DNA of 64,000 bases from Phycomyces nitens (Eukaryota > Mucoromycota > Mucoromycetes > Mucorales > Phycomycetaceae), in assembly GCA_022702545.1 (NCBI GenBank), contig JAHRBC010000004.1, positions 5,486,001-5,550,000 on the forward strand, written 5' to 3'. This document shows, piece by piece, positions 11,755-24,109 of the stretch. Under the pieces are notes generated by a model, which made no database searches, was not told the origin of the DNA, and saw nothing but the letters and a program-made list of their open reading frames with translations. How positions within the stretch are numbered: the stretch's first letter is position 1; each line of letters begins with the position of its first letter. The position numbers were made by a program, and so were the translations under genes.

Positions 11755-12690
11755 ATATACTTTGATATTCAGTCAATATTTTTGCACAGTTTTTCAAGAG
11801 ATATATTTGTCCACTCTTCTATTAAAGCTGCCTTTAACTGGGATAGGGTGGTGAGCAAGGTCTTTTATCTCTGATAATATTGTCAAAATGACTCTAAATG
11901 TTCTCAATTGGACTGAGATCCAGACTATTTGCTGGCTATGGTAAAATTGCACCATCATTGACCTTTTTCTACTCTACCGCCAGTTTGCTCTCATGTGGTT
12001 TTGTCTTATCTTCTTGCAGCATATCGTCCGGTGTGTCTTTGAAAGACTACAAAGGAATAGCGGATACTATTCTCTCAAAATGTCAACATATCTCCCTTTT
12101 GTCATGTTGCCATCCAAGTCAACAAGAAGTCCAACACCTACCTAGATACATCCCCACACAGAGACAGAACCACCATAACCTTGAATTTTTTGCATCAGGC
12201 AGGCATTTTATACTTTGATTAGGTTTTCTCCAGACATGCTGATTTCCACCTTTCTTAAAGAGACCAAATCTTGATTCATCATTCCAGATGACGGTTGACT
12301 ATTCATCATCCCAGCTCTTTTTTTTTTGTTAAGCGCACATTTATACTCTTTATCAAGTAGAGACCTTGACATGAGAATACATGAATATTGGTACAAATCA
12401 TAAAACTATCTTTGAAAAGTTGACAGACAGATGGGAATGTCAGACAATTCTTCATCAAGCGCAATCTTGGCCAATGTGATTCATCCGTCTTTTTTGGCAG
12501 AGAGCTTTAAATAACGTAATTCCCATGGTGTTTGCTCATTAAAAATTGAGGATGATTGTTGTCTTTCAGGTTCCCTCTCTCACATTCAAAATTATACGGC
12601 TCACAGTTGATTGTGGAATTCCCTATTCACGAGAAATATATCAAGTACTAAGCGCTTCTTTTTCTTTCAATAATGATTGCTTTTCTTCAA
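11755..12690 (-). pseudogene. Decayed Tc1/mariner transposase
   Basis: Read on the minus strand, pieces of a Tc1-type transposase appear in order but in different frames with many stops: a helix-turn-helix remnant (ISREIGIPQSTVSRIIL), the first catalytic block (WNDESRFGLFKKGGNQHVWRK) and the last block (NSLDLSPIENI, from the DLNPIEN signature). The order and spacing fit one element of about 1 kb inactivated by frameshifts and point mutations. No intact inverted repeats were identified. It cannot make a functional protein. Confidence 0.72.
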
Positions 12691-13084
12691 AGTATAATGT
12701 CTAGTAATACGAATCGTGAGATTCGGCCTCATTTTTATTTTGAATGGTAATTTTATTGATTAGAGAGATTGTGGGATTAAAAGAGAAAAAGAAATAAGCA
12801 AAGATGTGCTGCTATAGAAAATTCTGACTGGAATTTGAAGTAACTAGAACCAAGCAGGAGGAGTTTGTATAAACATATATTAGCCAGTTTGATATAGTTT
12901 TATTACTGCAGTGTTATTGAACTTACCTCGTGCTGAATATACCTTCGTTCCTTGTTAGGTCTATAGAAGTCCTTCCTAATGAGAAACAGTTTTACTTTAA
13001 ATAAATAACTTGTATTGCACTGGAATGATTGCGCTATTTCGGTGCACTCACATCACTATTAAGAAAAGCTCACTTGTTGATATT

Positions 13085-13600
13085 GCGATAAACGCATGTT
13101 TTTATAGTACCCAAGACCCGTCCAGTTAAAGGCGGGCAATCCTCACTAGTGAGTAGAAGTGACAGTTTCCCATAAAGAAAGACACGACTCTTGCTGGCTG
13201 GGATCTAAACCCCATGGGCTAGGCCGTTGGGATAGACACAAAAAGTCGGTTTATAGGAAGAGCCACGCCACCATAGAATTGGCCACTCTGCCAAGAGATT
13301 ACACTGGTCGAATAAAGCAGAAATAAAAATTAGATCATGGTTAGTTCACGCACTCTGGATACCCAATCCAATTGAAGAGTAAAGACCTTTTGTCAACTTA
13401 CATGGGAAATGACAGAGCTGTCGCTTGAGTTTCCAAAAAGTGTACATCGCATCCATTGGTTAGGTAGAATAGACCTACTGTAATAAGAATATATATTAGC
13501 AAAGATACCAAAAGACTGTATTCATCATGCTTTCTTTTACCATTTTTCGGATAGGTTCATATTTATCTAATAGATACATGTATTAGTAAACTTGAATAAC
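13085..13600. repeat. Diverged direct repeat, copy A
   Basis: This copy aligns by eye with 13855-14375 in the same orientation. Shared blocks include AACGCATGTTTTT near the start, GCTGGCTGGGATCTAAACCCC versus GCTAGCTGGGACGCAAACCCC, TATAGGAAGAGCCACGCC, GAGCAGAAATAAAA-like sequence, GTTTGTCAACTTACA-like sequence, and TTCATCATGCTTTCTTTTACC. Copies differ by many substitutions and small indels. GC content is above that of the surroundings. No coding capacity is evident. Confidence 0.7.
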
Positions 13601-13684
13601 TTGCAAGCTTGTGTATTTGTATTATGTTACTTACCTTACTGTCAACTTTTCTGTCATTTCGGTTCCAGTGGATCAGCACTACCC

Positions 13685-13850
13685 CCAATTGAATAGCCTG
13701 CTTCGGCACCAGAAATTTGACCTTGAAGGTAGGCCAACCCGTGTTTAGATCTTTGGATCAGACTCACGAAGCCAGTTCAAAGGGGGAACCACGCCGACGG
13801 CTTTGGAGGCCGCACCGCCATTAAGATAGGCTAACCTGCTGGTGTAGCGA
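13685..13850. repeat. Partial third module of the same repeat family
   Basis: The block CTCACGAAGCCAGTTCAAAG followed by GGGAACCACGCCG and GGCCGCACCGCC resembles the middle of copy B (CTCACTAAGCCAGTTCATAG, GAAGAACCACGCCG, GGCCGCCGTACC). It lies between copies A and B, so the region looks like a partly tandem array of one element. Confidence 0.55.
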
Positions 13851-13854
13851 GCAA

Positions 13855-14375
13855 CGCATGTTTTTTGAAGTGACCAACACTTGTGCCTTCAACGGTGGAC
13901 AAACCGCACTATTCAGGAGAAGTGTCACCCGCCCGTTCAGAAAGAAGCGACTCCTGCTAGCTGGGACGCAAACCCCGTGGTTTAGGCCAGCAGACCAGGC
14001 TCACTAAGCCAGTTCATAGGAAGAACCACGCCGCCACCAGAATGGCCGCCGTACCAAGGAAGATCGTCGGTCGACTTGAGCAGAAATAAAACATGAAGAA
14101 TGATCAGTTCACTTACTTGGCATACCTGATGGGGTTAGAAGAAGAAATGTTGTTTGTCAACTTACAAGTAAAATACAAGAACTTTCGCCTCAGTTTGCAA
14201 AAAGTATGTACTATATTCGCCGGTCAGACAAAATATGGGTACAATAAGAGCCCCTCAGTGAGTGTATTGAAAAGCCGCGTTCATGCCGCTTTCTTCCTCT
14301 CAGTTTGACATTTTTCTAAAAGGTACGATACAAAAGGTAAGTACATGTGTATGTTGGTAGACGCTTATAGTTTAT
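13855..14375. repeat. Diverged direct repeat, copy B
   Basis: Direct-orientation partner of copy A at an offset of about 770 bp. The reverse strand carries GGGGTTTGCGTCCCAGC, reminiscent of a tRNA-type B box (GGTTCGANNCC); copy A has GGGGTTTAGATCCCAGC at the same place. That could mean a tRNA-derived SINE, but no complete A box/B box pair was confirmed. Confidence 0.65.
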
Positions 14376-16300
14376 AAACTATTTTGGGAGTATTATGGAC
14401 TCTACTTACTTGAGATGAGGTGACCTCATGCAGTTTGACACGATGGTTGAGAATGATGTTCATACTCTTCTAATTGCAAAGCTGGCAATACAAATGACAA
14501 TGACATGTAGACATTAGTCATTTGAATGGTTTGCAAGTTCTGGTGTTGGCTTTGTGTGTCTTACCTGGTCTGAATGACCTTCTGTGCTAATGCAATTTAC
14601 CAAGATGTTTGACACTGCAATGTCTCCTAATGACGGTAATTGCATTGCGCATGGCTATGGTATATAACCATTAGTCAATCTGAATGCTTTGAAAGACTTG
14701 GTTTGCAGTATGAGTATTACTTACTTTTCATGCTTATAAGCAGCCTTTGGGTCATGGGAAAGAGAGAAACTATTAAATAATCAACTTGATACAGATTAAA
14801 TAGCCAAGTCAATATGTGCACGTGATTTGGGAGTTTTTGAAACATGACAAAAAAATCAACAACTGCTTTCCCATACTATTTTATTTAAAAGAACTATTCA
14901 ATCACTCACTTTACATTACGTAGCCTTTGGTTTGATGCAAATATATATTTTATAAAGAAATTGATATGCTTCAATAATATTTAGTGATTTTCATTTAATA
15001 ATTAAATAATACTACTTAGCAAATGATATTGGTTGTATTCTGTAATAGACAAGATTATGCAGATTTTATATCAGTGCCATAAAGTGGATAAAGTCATCAA
15101 AAAATTATATGGTTATGTATCAAGCCAAACAAATTGCAATATGTAATCATACCAATAAAATATATATATATATTTTTTATTTGACAATAACATTATATAC
15201 GTGTTCTGTCTTATTAGAGGGCTATGCTCTGCTACCTTTCAAGGGTTGCGTTGAAATTGGGATAGAAAGTTTAGATCCATATTTTTAGTTTGTCACAATG
15301 TGTGTTGTATTTGGATTAACAATTTTCAAGATGATATTTGAGAAAGAGAAACATTTCGACACAATACCCAGAAACTCGTATCTTAGCAAGCAGATAGAGC
15401 CGTTATTCAGAAAGTGCAAAAAACCAAATAATAATAAAAGGTAGTAAGACGTTTGAGCGATTGTCTTATTTGTTGGGTAGTTTTTCTTTTTTTCTTTTTA
15501 TAAGACTTGGAAAGTGGAAATAATTGGAAGAGCTAGTGAAATGTGTTTTGTTTGTTGTAGTGTACGGATCTTGGTAAAAAAAATATTTTATATAATAATT
15601 GGTTTGATCTACACTTTTTAGATATTGTAGCAAATTATAGTTCTCTTCAAATTGAGAGGCCAAAGGAGATATAGAAAAAGACAAATTGAACAAGATTACA
15701 ATAGTTCTATTTTATTTACTCTGTGCTTAAATATTTTCTTTCGAGATAAATATAGGTTAGGACAAGTATAAATGGTTTTGGGACAATAAAAATAATTGAG
15801 TAGAGCAAATCAATTTGATTGTAGACGAGAGAGATAGAAGATGATGTGATGTTAAATATAACAGAGAAATATAAATTAAGTAAAAATAAAAGAGAGGTGC
15901 GCACAGACAAGTGATAGACCCGAGTCCCAAGTGGCCAAAGACAAATTCAAAACTTTAGTACGACGGTGTCGGTTGTGTAGTATAGATATCCAAGTAGCAG
16001 CAAAAAATGGAATATAATTCTAATATAATCGATATCTTGGCACCAAACGAAACAAAAACCAGATTAAAATAAAGTCATGCCAAAAAAAACGCTCAACCCT
16101 CTGATAACAATGATTCCTAAAGAGAAGATTAATAGTATCTTTAATAGCCAACTACTCAGAAATTTCAAAAGATTTTTTTTTAAAATTCAAAGACAAGATG
16201 ATATATATCCATTATTAGAATATTTTCTTAAAAGAATAAGGCTTAATACCGAGCATATTCATCTTTGAAATCAATTACTGCTTTATATCAGTTTTGAAAA
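14376..16300. other. Non-coding AT-rich DNA with faint internal repetition
   Basis: No supported gene. The phrase ATTAGTCATTTGAATGGTTTG (about 14513) recurs in altered form about 155 bp later (ATTAGTCAATCTGAATGCTTTG), each time after a TTTGACA block, so this is probably further decayed repeat. An ATG-initiated 63-codon ORF at 16077-16268 has skewed AT-driven composition and no recognisable family. Confidence 0.5.
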
Positions 16301-16329
16301 CTACTTGCCAAACATAAAGCAAGTTCAAA

Positions 16330-17236
16330 GCCAACTCTATTTCACTATTGTTGCATTATGCCCTTTTAATCATCTACAGTATTGATAGTTGCCACCCCTT
16401 TTTTTTACGGATCCTAGTCTCGATAGTCCACCAAATATGCTCGATGAGATTGAGATCTGGACTTTGTGCTGGCCAGCACTCAAAGTCTAGGATTACATGC
16501 CCCTATTTTTACCACTGCGTAAAACAAAGTATACCAACCAACACCTTATTCTTGGAATATAAAAGTTGTATTTTCTTTTTATGATAGATTTTGGAGCCAT
16601 GGGAGAAAGTTCTGAGCCAAAATGTTTATATATTGGTCTTGATTTACATTTTCATCTATGTATACCAGAATCCTAGAACCATCGGCACAGAAACAGCTCC
16701 GGGTCATTATATTACCCTTTTCACACTTGATTCTAAGCACTATATGTTCATCTCTCAACCGTTCACCAGCTATTCTGATAGCTCTGGGTCGTCTATCATT
16801 GCCTTTAATTCTTGACTTATCAGACCAATTGACATTCTCATTAGCTCATTCCAGTCTTCTTTACCTGTGTCATTCAGTCAAAGCTGGCTTGTGAGCTGTA
16901 GCATAGGAACTACAGCCCAAACGCCCAAGACAGCTAATTAAAGTGTCTTTACAGATGAAAATTTCCATCTGTTTCAAGGCCGCTCTCAGCTTGACATATG
17001 AAGCAAATGGGCCCTTCCTTACCACTTGGACAAGGTGTCTCTCGGTTCTATCGTCAATCTTTTTTTTTTGGTCTTTCAGCACTTTGATTGGGTCCATTAA
17101 TCCGGCTTTCTTTACTCGCTTAATGATGTGTTTGACAGTAGCAAAACTCATTCAAACAACAGTTGCAATCTTTGTACATTATACACTAATGCTTGTTATA
17201 AGCAGCCTTCATACAAGGATTATGTGTAGATTATGA
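16330..17236 (-). pseudogene. Decayed Tc1-like transposase
   Basis: The minus strand carries an open stretch (17151-16870) with the Tc1 N-terminal DNA-binding pattern: SFATVKHIIKRVKKAG, then DDRTERHLVQVVRKGPF and LGCSSYATAHKPALTE. Further on come WSDKSRIK, then NQDQYINILAQNFLPWL, and finally CWPAQSPDLNLIEHIWW, which is the Tc1 C-terminal catalytic block. Stops and frame changes separate the parts. It is a different and somewhat better kept copy than the one at 11.8-12.7 kb. Confidence 0.8.
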
Positions 17237-17239
17237 TTG

Positions 17240-19269
17240 GATCGATTAATAAAATGAGAAGAAAATAATATTTTTATTTTTAAAAATAAAGTTGATTTTT
17301 TTGCTGGGGTTGAAACGTTCTTCACTGTAAATGTGGATGAAAGCAGAAATAGCCATTGGTTTCGGAAGACAATGATCGGATCGGATTGTTATTGGTCCAA
17401 TTAGTCTCACAAAATCGAGTTTGCTGACAGTTGCTGTTTCTTTTATTATATTTTCCATTTATTCTTTAGTTCTCATTAGTAGCATATGTTTTATAGTTAA
17501 TTTATCCTTACACACTCACCAATAATCAGCGATATTCTTACCTAATGGTTTTTGTTTTTTTGGTGTGTTTGCTTCCAATTGTGATTCTCTTTTGGATGAA
17601 ACTTGAAATTCATTTAGACATATTTTCAACCAGATCAAAGCTGTCAGATATATTGCCTTGCACTTTATATGTATCCTTCTCGATTAAAAAAGACTTTGGT
17701 GGTAATCTCCTTAATAAATTGGAAAGGTAATATCCCAATGTTCCCTCTAGATCAGAAAGAAAGAAAAAGATAGATTATCATCATCTATTTTTCGCTTTCC
17801 CTTGTTTGTTTGTGTTATATAACATTATCTCTTGTGAGTCATTCCCGATGTCTATTGATCTTTCTTTTTTTCATTGCAATCTGTGTCTCTAGTCGTTTGT
17901 ATTTTGGTTTTGTGTTTGACTAATCTTTGGAGAAGCTCTGTTGAGCCTAATCTTTTGGTGGACTCTGTATTCTAGGTCCAAACTATCAACAGCCTATTTT
18001 TGTTTTTGTTTTTGGATGGTATTGACCTTTGGTTATTTTAAATGTCTATTAATTCTCCTTTACCAAGGTTGCTTCCCTCTTTCTTGAGTAGCAGCTGTGA
18101 GTGTCTTTATATCCGTTTAGCTCAACTCAGCTAAAATATACCCTTTGATATAGATGGCCACACACTTTCTTTCTTTTTCCTGTTAAAACTGATCTGAGCA
18201 GATTTACTACCATTTACGTCTCCCATTCTTTCAAGATATTGGAGCATCAGATGGCCTTGGTTATTTCTCCACGGGTTTATAATGATGACGTCCATATGGT
18301 GATCTGACCAAGGCTCCGGATCATACTCAACATCTGTTTCAGACTATCAATGATAGTAGTATCTTAACATCTTGGTCTTTATTTGTAAAATGCTTAGTCA
18401 CCCATCTTTGTCCGTTTATATCTGCCAACCTTTAGCTTTTCTTGTAACACATCTGTGTAAATAATTACGGACGGAGAACAAGCTTCCCCAGATTTATTTG
18501 CACGCCGTATTACTTTTTCTTAATATATATATATATAAACACCTTTGGATCAAATCATATGCAAATGATTCTGACATTAGACTATTCCTTATTAACGGCA
18601 CCTTGCTATTGCCAAAAAGGGGCGTCCCTTTTGGACTCTGTGATATCTTCTTTAACTGGTTTGCAAACACAATAGAGTTGATGTATTGTGGAAATATTGA
18701 AACAAACCACCATATTGTCTGGTATGCCTTACTTGAATGCAGTGCCTGCTTCTCATCCTTGATGGTGCGCAGATTGTGAGGACATCTTTTTTTTTCTTAA
18801 ATGATCTTGGCCTTATTTCTCTAGTGTAGCAGCAGTAGATGGCCAAGTGCTGTCTTACGTGCCTGTGTTCAGCTATTGGCTGTAGAGATTCCTGTTTAGC
18901 GAGTTTCTCTTTAGTAACTCCCAATTGCCTTTTTTTTGCTCTACTCATATGTTTCGTATCACTCTCCACTTGCTCTCTCTCTCTTTTTGAGTGGCCGCAA
19001 GTGCGATATAAATATGGCAAAAAGAAGCCCGATAATTTCATAGAAAGAAAAAAACCAAGTTGGCCAACATGTGAAAATAGAATTTCATATTTTCATCCCC
19101 CAGTTATGATGTCAGTGTCCTTGGGCCAATCACATTCGAATAAATTTCATTTTGTGAACACCAATATTCAAAAAAGGTCAAATCTGTATTTTTTGTTATA
19201 TGCAATACAAAAAGGCTTTCTTTCTTTCTTCAATTTCTTGACCTCTACTCTTCTTTTTTTTCCCTTACC
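17240..19269. other. Decayed repeat DNA upstream of acyl-CoA oxidase
   Basis: No intact gene. A plus-strand fragment at about 18550-18660 reads IKSYANDSDIRLFL, loosely like the YADD catalytic box of a reverse transcriptase. A minus-strand fragment at about 18475-18400 reads SVIIYTDVLQEK, loosely like an RNase H start. They are on opposite strands and neither is extended by good similarity, so this is suggestive only. The last 300 bases must contain the oxidase promoter. Confidence 0.35.
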
Positions 19270-21810
19270 ATGAAATCTGCTCATAATCGACTCAAGGCTG
19301 TTCAGCAACATCTCACTCCTGCTCAGGTCCATGCCAAGGCTGTCGAGTAAGAATTGCTTTGCAGGACAATGAAATCTTGTGTCTAAATAGTCCCCCTTCC
19401 CCCTCCCTTCCCCATCTTAGTCCTATAGCAAGCATGAACGAGGAACGGGCAAAGGCGGCCTTTGATATCCGTGAGCTTACCTACTTGCTCGACGGTGGAA
19501 AAAAGGTTACTGAACTCAAGGAGCGTATGATGCTTGAGCTCGAAAGAGATCCTCTCTTCAAGATGCATGATATTCATGACATTTCCAAAGACGAGCTCCG
19601 TGAACGTACCATGCAAAAGGTAGGTCTATTATATATATATATATACCCATCGACCAGAGTTACCAACACAATCCCATAGTTTAGCAGTCTGTTGCATCAC
19701 CTGCAAAATGAACCTGTCGATCAATTCAGAAAGAGAATGGAGGTCGTCAGTATGCTAGATCCAGGTTTCTGGACTCGCTTTGGTGTCCATTGTAAGTTGT
19801 GGATCTACTGGCAAGCCTTATAAGTAACCCTTTTTGTTTTTGTTCTAAAGACGGTCTGTTTATCGGTGCACTCCAGAGTAATGCCACTCCTGGGCAGTTG
19901 GGATATTGGTTTGAAAAGGGTGCCTTATCCCTAAATGGCGTAGTCGGCTGTTTTGCCATGACTGAACTTGGTCACGGATCAAATGTGCCCGGTCTTGAAA
20001 CTACTGCTACATTCGATGAAGCGTCCGATCAGTTTATTATCCATACTCCCACCCTGACAGCCACAAAGGTATAACACTCGTCTTTAAAGCCCTGGTTATT
20101 TATACTCTCTTACTAGTGGTGGATCGGCGGTGCTGCTCACAGTGCCACACATTCTACCGTGTTTGCCCAATTGATTGTCAAGGGAAAGTGCTATGGCACA
20201 AAGTGCTTTGTGGTCCAGCTCAGAGATCCAAAGACTTACAACTGTATGCCTGGTGTCAATATTGGTGACATTGGAAAAAAGATGGCAAGTAAACAACATG
20301 GCCTTCAAGAGTGTATGGATAGCGTGCTAACTACCTAGAAACCACACCACACCACATCAGGGAAGAGACGGTATCGACAATGGTTGGATCCAGTTTACAA
20401 ACGTACGGATTCCTAGAGGACATATGTTGATGAAACACACAAAGGTTTCTCGTTCTGGTGCAGTCAAAGAACCCAAACTTCAACAGCTGGTAAAGTGCCT
20501 GGGAAAAAATATGATTCCAAAACCCCTAACCTTCTTTTTTTTGGGGGGGACCTATTTAGACTTATGGTGCTCTTCTTCAAGGCCGAGTTGCAATGGTGGT
20601 CGACAGCGGAAATGTGTCTAAAAAGGCCCTCGCAATTGCAATTCGTTATGCTGCCGTCCGTCGTCAGTTCTCCAGCTCAGATTCATCCATAGAGACAAAG
20701 TTGCTTGATTATCCTATCCACCAGCGTCGCTTGATGCCACTCTTGGCACAAACATTTGCCATGTTGTTCACAGGCTCTGAAATGACCGTCATGTACCACC
20801 AAATGATGCAGCGTCTTGAGAATGCAAAGCCTGGAGACAGTGATCTTGATGAAGTTGTAGAGACTCTCAAGGAAACCCATTCGACAAGTGCAGGTCTCAA
20901 GGCATTCTGTACCTGGAACTGCCTCGAGACAATCGAACAATGTAGACAGGCGTGCGGTGGCCATGGCTACTCTGCCTACACAGGTCTGGCTGGAATGTAC
21001 CAAGATTTTGCTGTCCAGTGCACCTGGGAAGGCGACAACACTATCCTCACTCTCCAGGCTGGTCGTTATCTCATTAGTTCCTATCGTGAGGCCATGAAGG
21101 GCAAGAAATTGTCCCCTGGTGTGGGCTATCTCAATAACCTTGACTATCTTCTCGGCAAGCGATGCGAGGTCAATGATCTTGAAGATATTCTACAGCCAAG
21201 CGTCATTATTGAAGGATGGCAGGTTGTGTGTGCTAATGTTGTCAAGAACGCAGCCAAGGAGTTTGAGGCATGTCTGGCAAGTGGAAAGAAGCCTGACGAT
21301 GCCTATGAAGAATGTTCGCAGTCCCGTCTTTACGCAGCAAAGTTGCACACCTATGGTTACCTCTACAACCGTTTCGTGGACGGTGTGGCCAAGGTGTCTG
21401 ACGATCTAAAGATAGTTCTGGACAGTGTTTCGCTGCTCTATGGTCTGTACACAATCGAGGAAAACGCAGGCGCATTCCTCCAGTACGAGTACTTTACACC
21501 CAAGCAGCTTGAATTTATCCGGGCAAAGACCAATGATCTGTGCAAGGTTGTGCGTGACCAGGCAATTCCTCTTGTGGACTCCTTTAACCTATCTGACTTT
21601 ATGATCAACTCTCCACTGGGCCGGGCAGATGGAAATGTATATGAGCACTACTTTGATCAAGTCAAGCGATCGAACCCTCAGGGAGAGCATCCTTATTTCC
21701 AGCGTATTATCAAGCCTCTAATTGAGCGTAGTTCAGAAGAAGACGAGGATGATGATGAAGAGGCTGGACTAGAGTCTGAGGATGAAGACGAAGATGGTGA
21801 AGACGAGTAA
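19270..21810 (+). CDS. Acyl-CoA oxidase
   Basis: Seven exons (19270-19346, 19421-19619, 19680-19791, 19851-20068, 20117-20284, 20361-20489, 20560-21810) give 717 residues. The FAD/substrate-binding segment shows [20 protein letters not shown] and [25 protein letters not shown] follows; the oxidase domain has [17 protein letters not shown] and the catalytic glutamate in TWEGDNTIL. The enzyme catalyses the first step of peroxisomal beta-oxidation, oxidising acyl-CoA to trans-2-enoyl-CoA with release of hydrogen peroxide. The C-terminus is a Glu/Asp-rich tail ending EDEDGEDE rather than an SKL-type signal. The intron after GKKM (20285-20360) has a GCAAGT donor; acceptors were chosen by phase, for example CATAG at 19679. 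Confidence 0.93.
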
Positions 21811-22702
21811 TTTTGTATGCTATTTATTATTAGAGAGAGTAATGGCAATAATGATGGTTTTAATGATAAATAAATTCATGTTTGATTTTTTTTTAAAATA
21901 CATATGTATATGTCCAAGATATTTTGATTTGAAAAAAATCAGGTACATTAATCCTACAAATAAATCATTGTAAATTGAAGCCTAGATAACCAGTTTAATG
22001 TTATATAAAGATAGTATATGGCTTGACTTGAAAATACAAGTATTTAATTAAACTGCCGAATTTTAGAAAACAATGATAATAAAATGATTGATATTTTCTA
22101 GGGATTTTGTAATGGCTTATCTGTAGAGTGCATGTAGATTTAACAAAGACTTCTAATGATATACAAATGTATTAAGCTTTGGAGGTTTCTGACCCATCTC
22201 ATATTACCGAATTCCCGAATTCTGTGTGCTCAAATGACGTGTTTTATGTATCTGTGTGTGTGTGTGTGTGTGTGTGCCTGTGTGTGTGTGGCTAAGATGT
22301 ACACTATATGTTATAAATATAGGTCCTTGTCATTGCGCATCATTCGGCTTCATTTTACGGATACAAGACCGTTTTTGGGTAGAAGAAGATGATTTGAAAG
22401 ACAACTAGGGTTTATTTATGCACTGAAATGAAACAGTTGTGCTTACAGTACACATGGGTCTCATTAAGGAGTCCAAGCAGAGCAGAAATAAGAAAGGAAG
22501 GAAGAGAATAAACTACTTGCTCTTCTTTACTGCTGAGCAAGTCCGAACAAGGTACCACAATAAGAACCAGTAATATATATATTATATATATAGTTTAAAG
22601 CAAAAAAGCAAATTTGAATATAAAAGCACAAAGTCTAATATTTTTTGGCCCTTCATCTCTTTTCTCTCTTTTGAATTAGGAAGATATACCTCTATATAAA
22701 CC
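21811..22702. other. Intergenic with TG dinucleotide tract
   Basis: No gene seen between the oxidase and the beta-trefoil gene. A TG repeat with one interruption spans about 22253-22290. AT-rich on both sides. Confidence 0.55.
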
Positions 22703-24109
22703 ATGACTGCTGGCGAAGACACTTTCCCTATTGGATACTTCTTTATCGTCTCCAAGTTGAACAACTTGGTTATCGATGTCGAGAACCCTACCGAAGCTGG
22801 CGTAAATATTCATAATAGAATAATGGACCTTGATCTATCGATATTTACTTTCTTTATTTATTTCGCGTGTCCCTTGTAGCCTGGTGCCAGAATCATCATG
22901 AAGGAGCGCCTTCAAAAGTCTCCCGAACGCGACAGTCAGCTTTGGATCCACCAGAATGGTAACTATATATCATATCGTGGATTGTCTGTGGAAAATACTA
23001 ACAAGCCACACAAGGTTTCTTGACCAACAAGATGACTGGTCTTGTCTTGGACATCAACCGTTCCCCAAGTTTCATGGGTAAGTTTTAAAATAAATATATA
23101 AAGTTGTGTATGCTATCGAAGGCTCGGACGTTCCGAGACCTTTCCTTGTCCAAGCTCTGCTGTACAACAGAAGCGGTCTTTTCTTCTTTTTTTTTGAATC
23201 TAATTGACTCTGAATTTCTGTCTGGAATAGCCATCTTTAATGGCGAGAACCACCTCTACTTGGACCAGATGAAGGAAGAAGACACTGTAAGTTGGCCATT
23301 CTTTATTGAAATCAAAATATTTTTTTTAAAAAAACTCATTTATATTTGCTCTAGGCCCATGATCAAAGATTCTCTTACGAGCCAGAAACTGGTTTCATCT
23401 ACTCTCTCCACAACGAAAACATTGTCTTTGACATTCGCAAGGCTGAGGTGGCTGAGGGTGGTCGTGTCATTGTCTATAAGCGCAAGGGAATCTCTGAGGA
23501 AAGCAGCAAGAAGCCCTTGCACCAGTACTGGACCATTGAACTCGGTGACCCTCCCAAGATTGATGAGGATGATGAGGAAGAAGATGAGAGCAAGCGTGCT
23601 CGTCTTAGATCCTGGTTTGGTAACTGGTCTGGCTGGGACAAGCGTAAGAACGGTATGCTTGTTGAGCATGATCTTGAGGAGGCACACGAAAAGGTCTACA
23701 CCGAAAAGAAGGCCAGCCTGAGGTAAATACAAATGGCTATATATATATATAAAACATCCTTTACTGATCCCCTTTCTCTTTGTTAGTCATGAATTGTTGG
23801 CTGGTGCTGCTGCATTTGCCGCTGTTCGTGCTTGGGAGAAGCGCCAAGAAGAGGCCGGTGAGGAAGTTCATCATAGCATGACCAAGAAATTGTTGGCTAG
23901 TTTGGCCGCAGCAGAGGTAAGATTCAACAAGAGAGACTATAAGCTTTATTAACATCATTATATAGATGGTTAAGCTGTACGAGGAGCGCAACATTGAGGA
24001 GGAAGATGCTGATGATGAAGAAAAGAAGATTGAGAAGAAGAACATTCTCCAGCGCATGTCTGCATCTGCTGCTCAGAATCTCTTTGAAGCCAAGCACGGC
24101 AGAGTTTAA
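22703..24109 (+). CDS. Beta-trefoil (ricin-B-like fold) plus CipC-like DUF3759 protein
   Basis: Seven exons (22703-22801, 22880-22958, 23015-23077, 23231-23286, 23355-23722, 23787-23916, 23966-24109) give 312 residues. The first 160 residues contain three repeats with Q-x-W/F-like ends (SQLWIH, DQRFSY, HQYWTIE) and the GYFFIVSKLNNLVIDV / LTNKMTGLVLDI pattern of a beta-trefoil sugar-binding fold; this describes the fold only. An acidic linker and a W-rich patch (SWFGNWSGWD) follow. The C-terminal part, HELLAGAAAFAAVRAWEKRQ, is the core of the DUF3759/CipC family, a fungal stress- and antibiotic-responsive cytosolic protein of unknown function. No signal peptide is visible, so it probably stays inside the cell. 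Confidence 0.82.

Noticed and set aside
16077..16268. 63-codon ATG ORF as a small gene
   Set aside because: Lys/Ile/Phe-rich AT-driven composition, no family, no splice or promoter context, inside repeat DNA.
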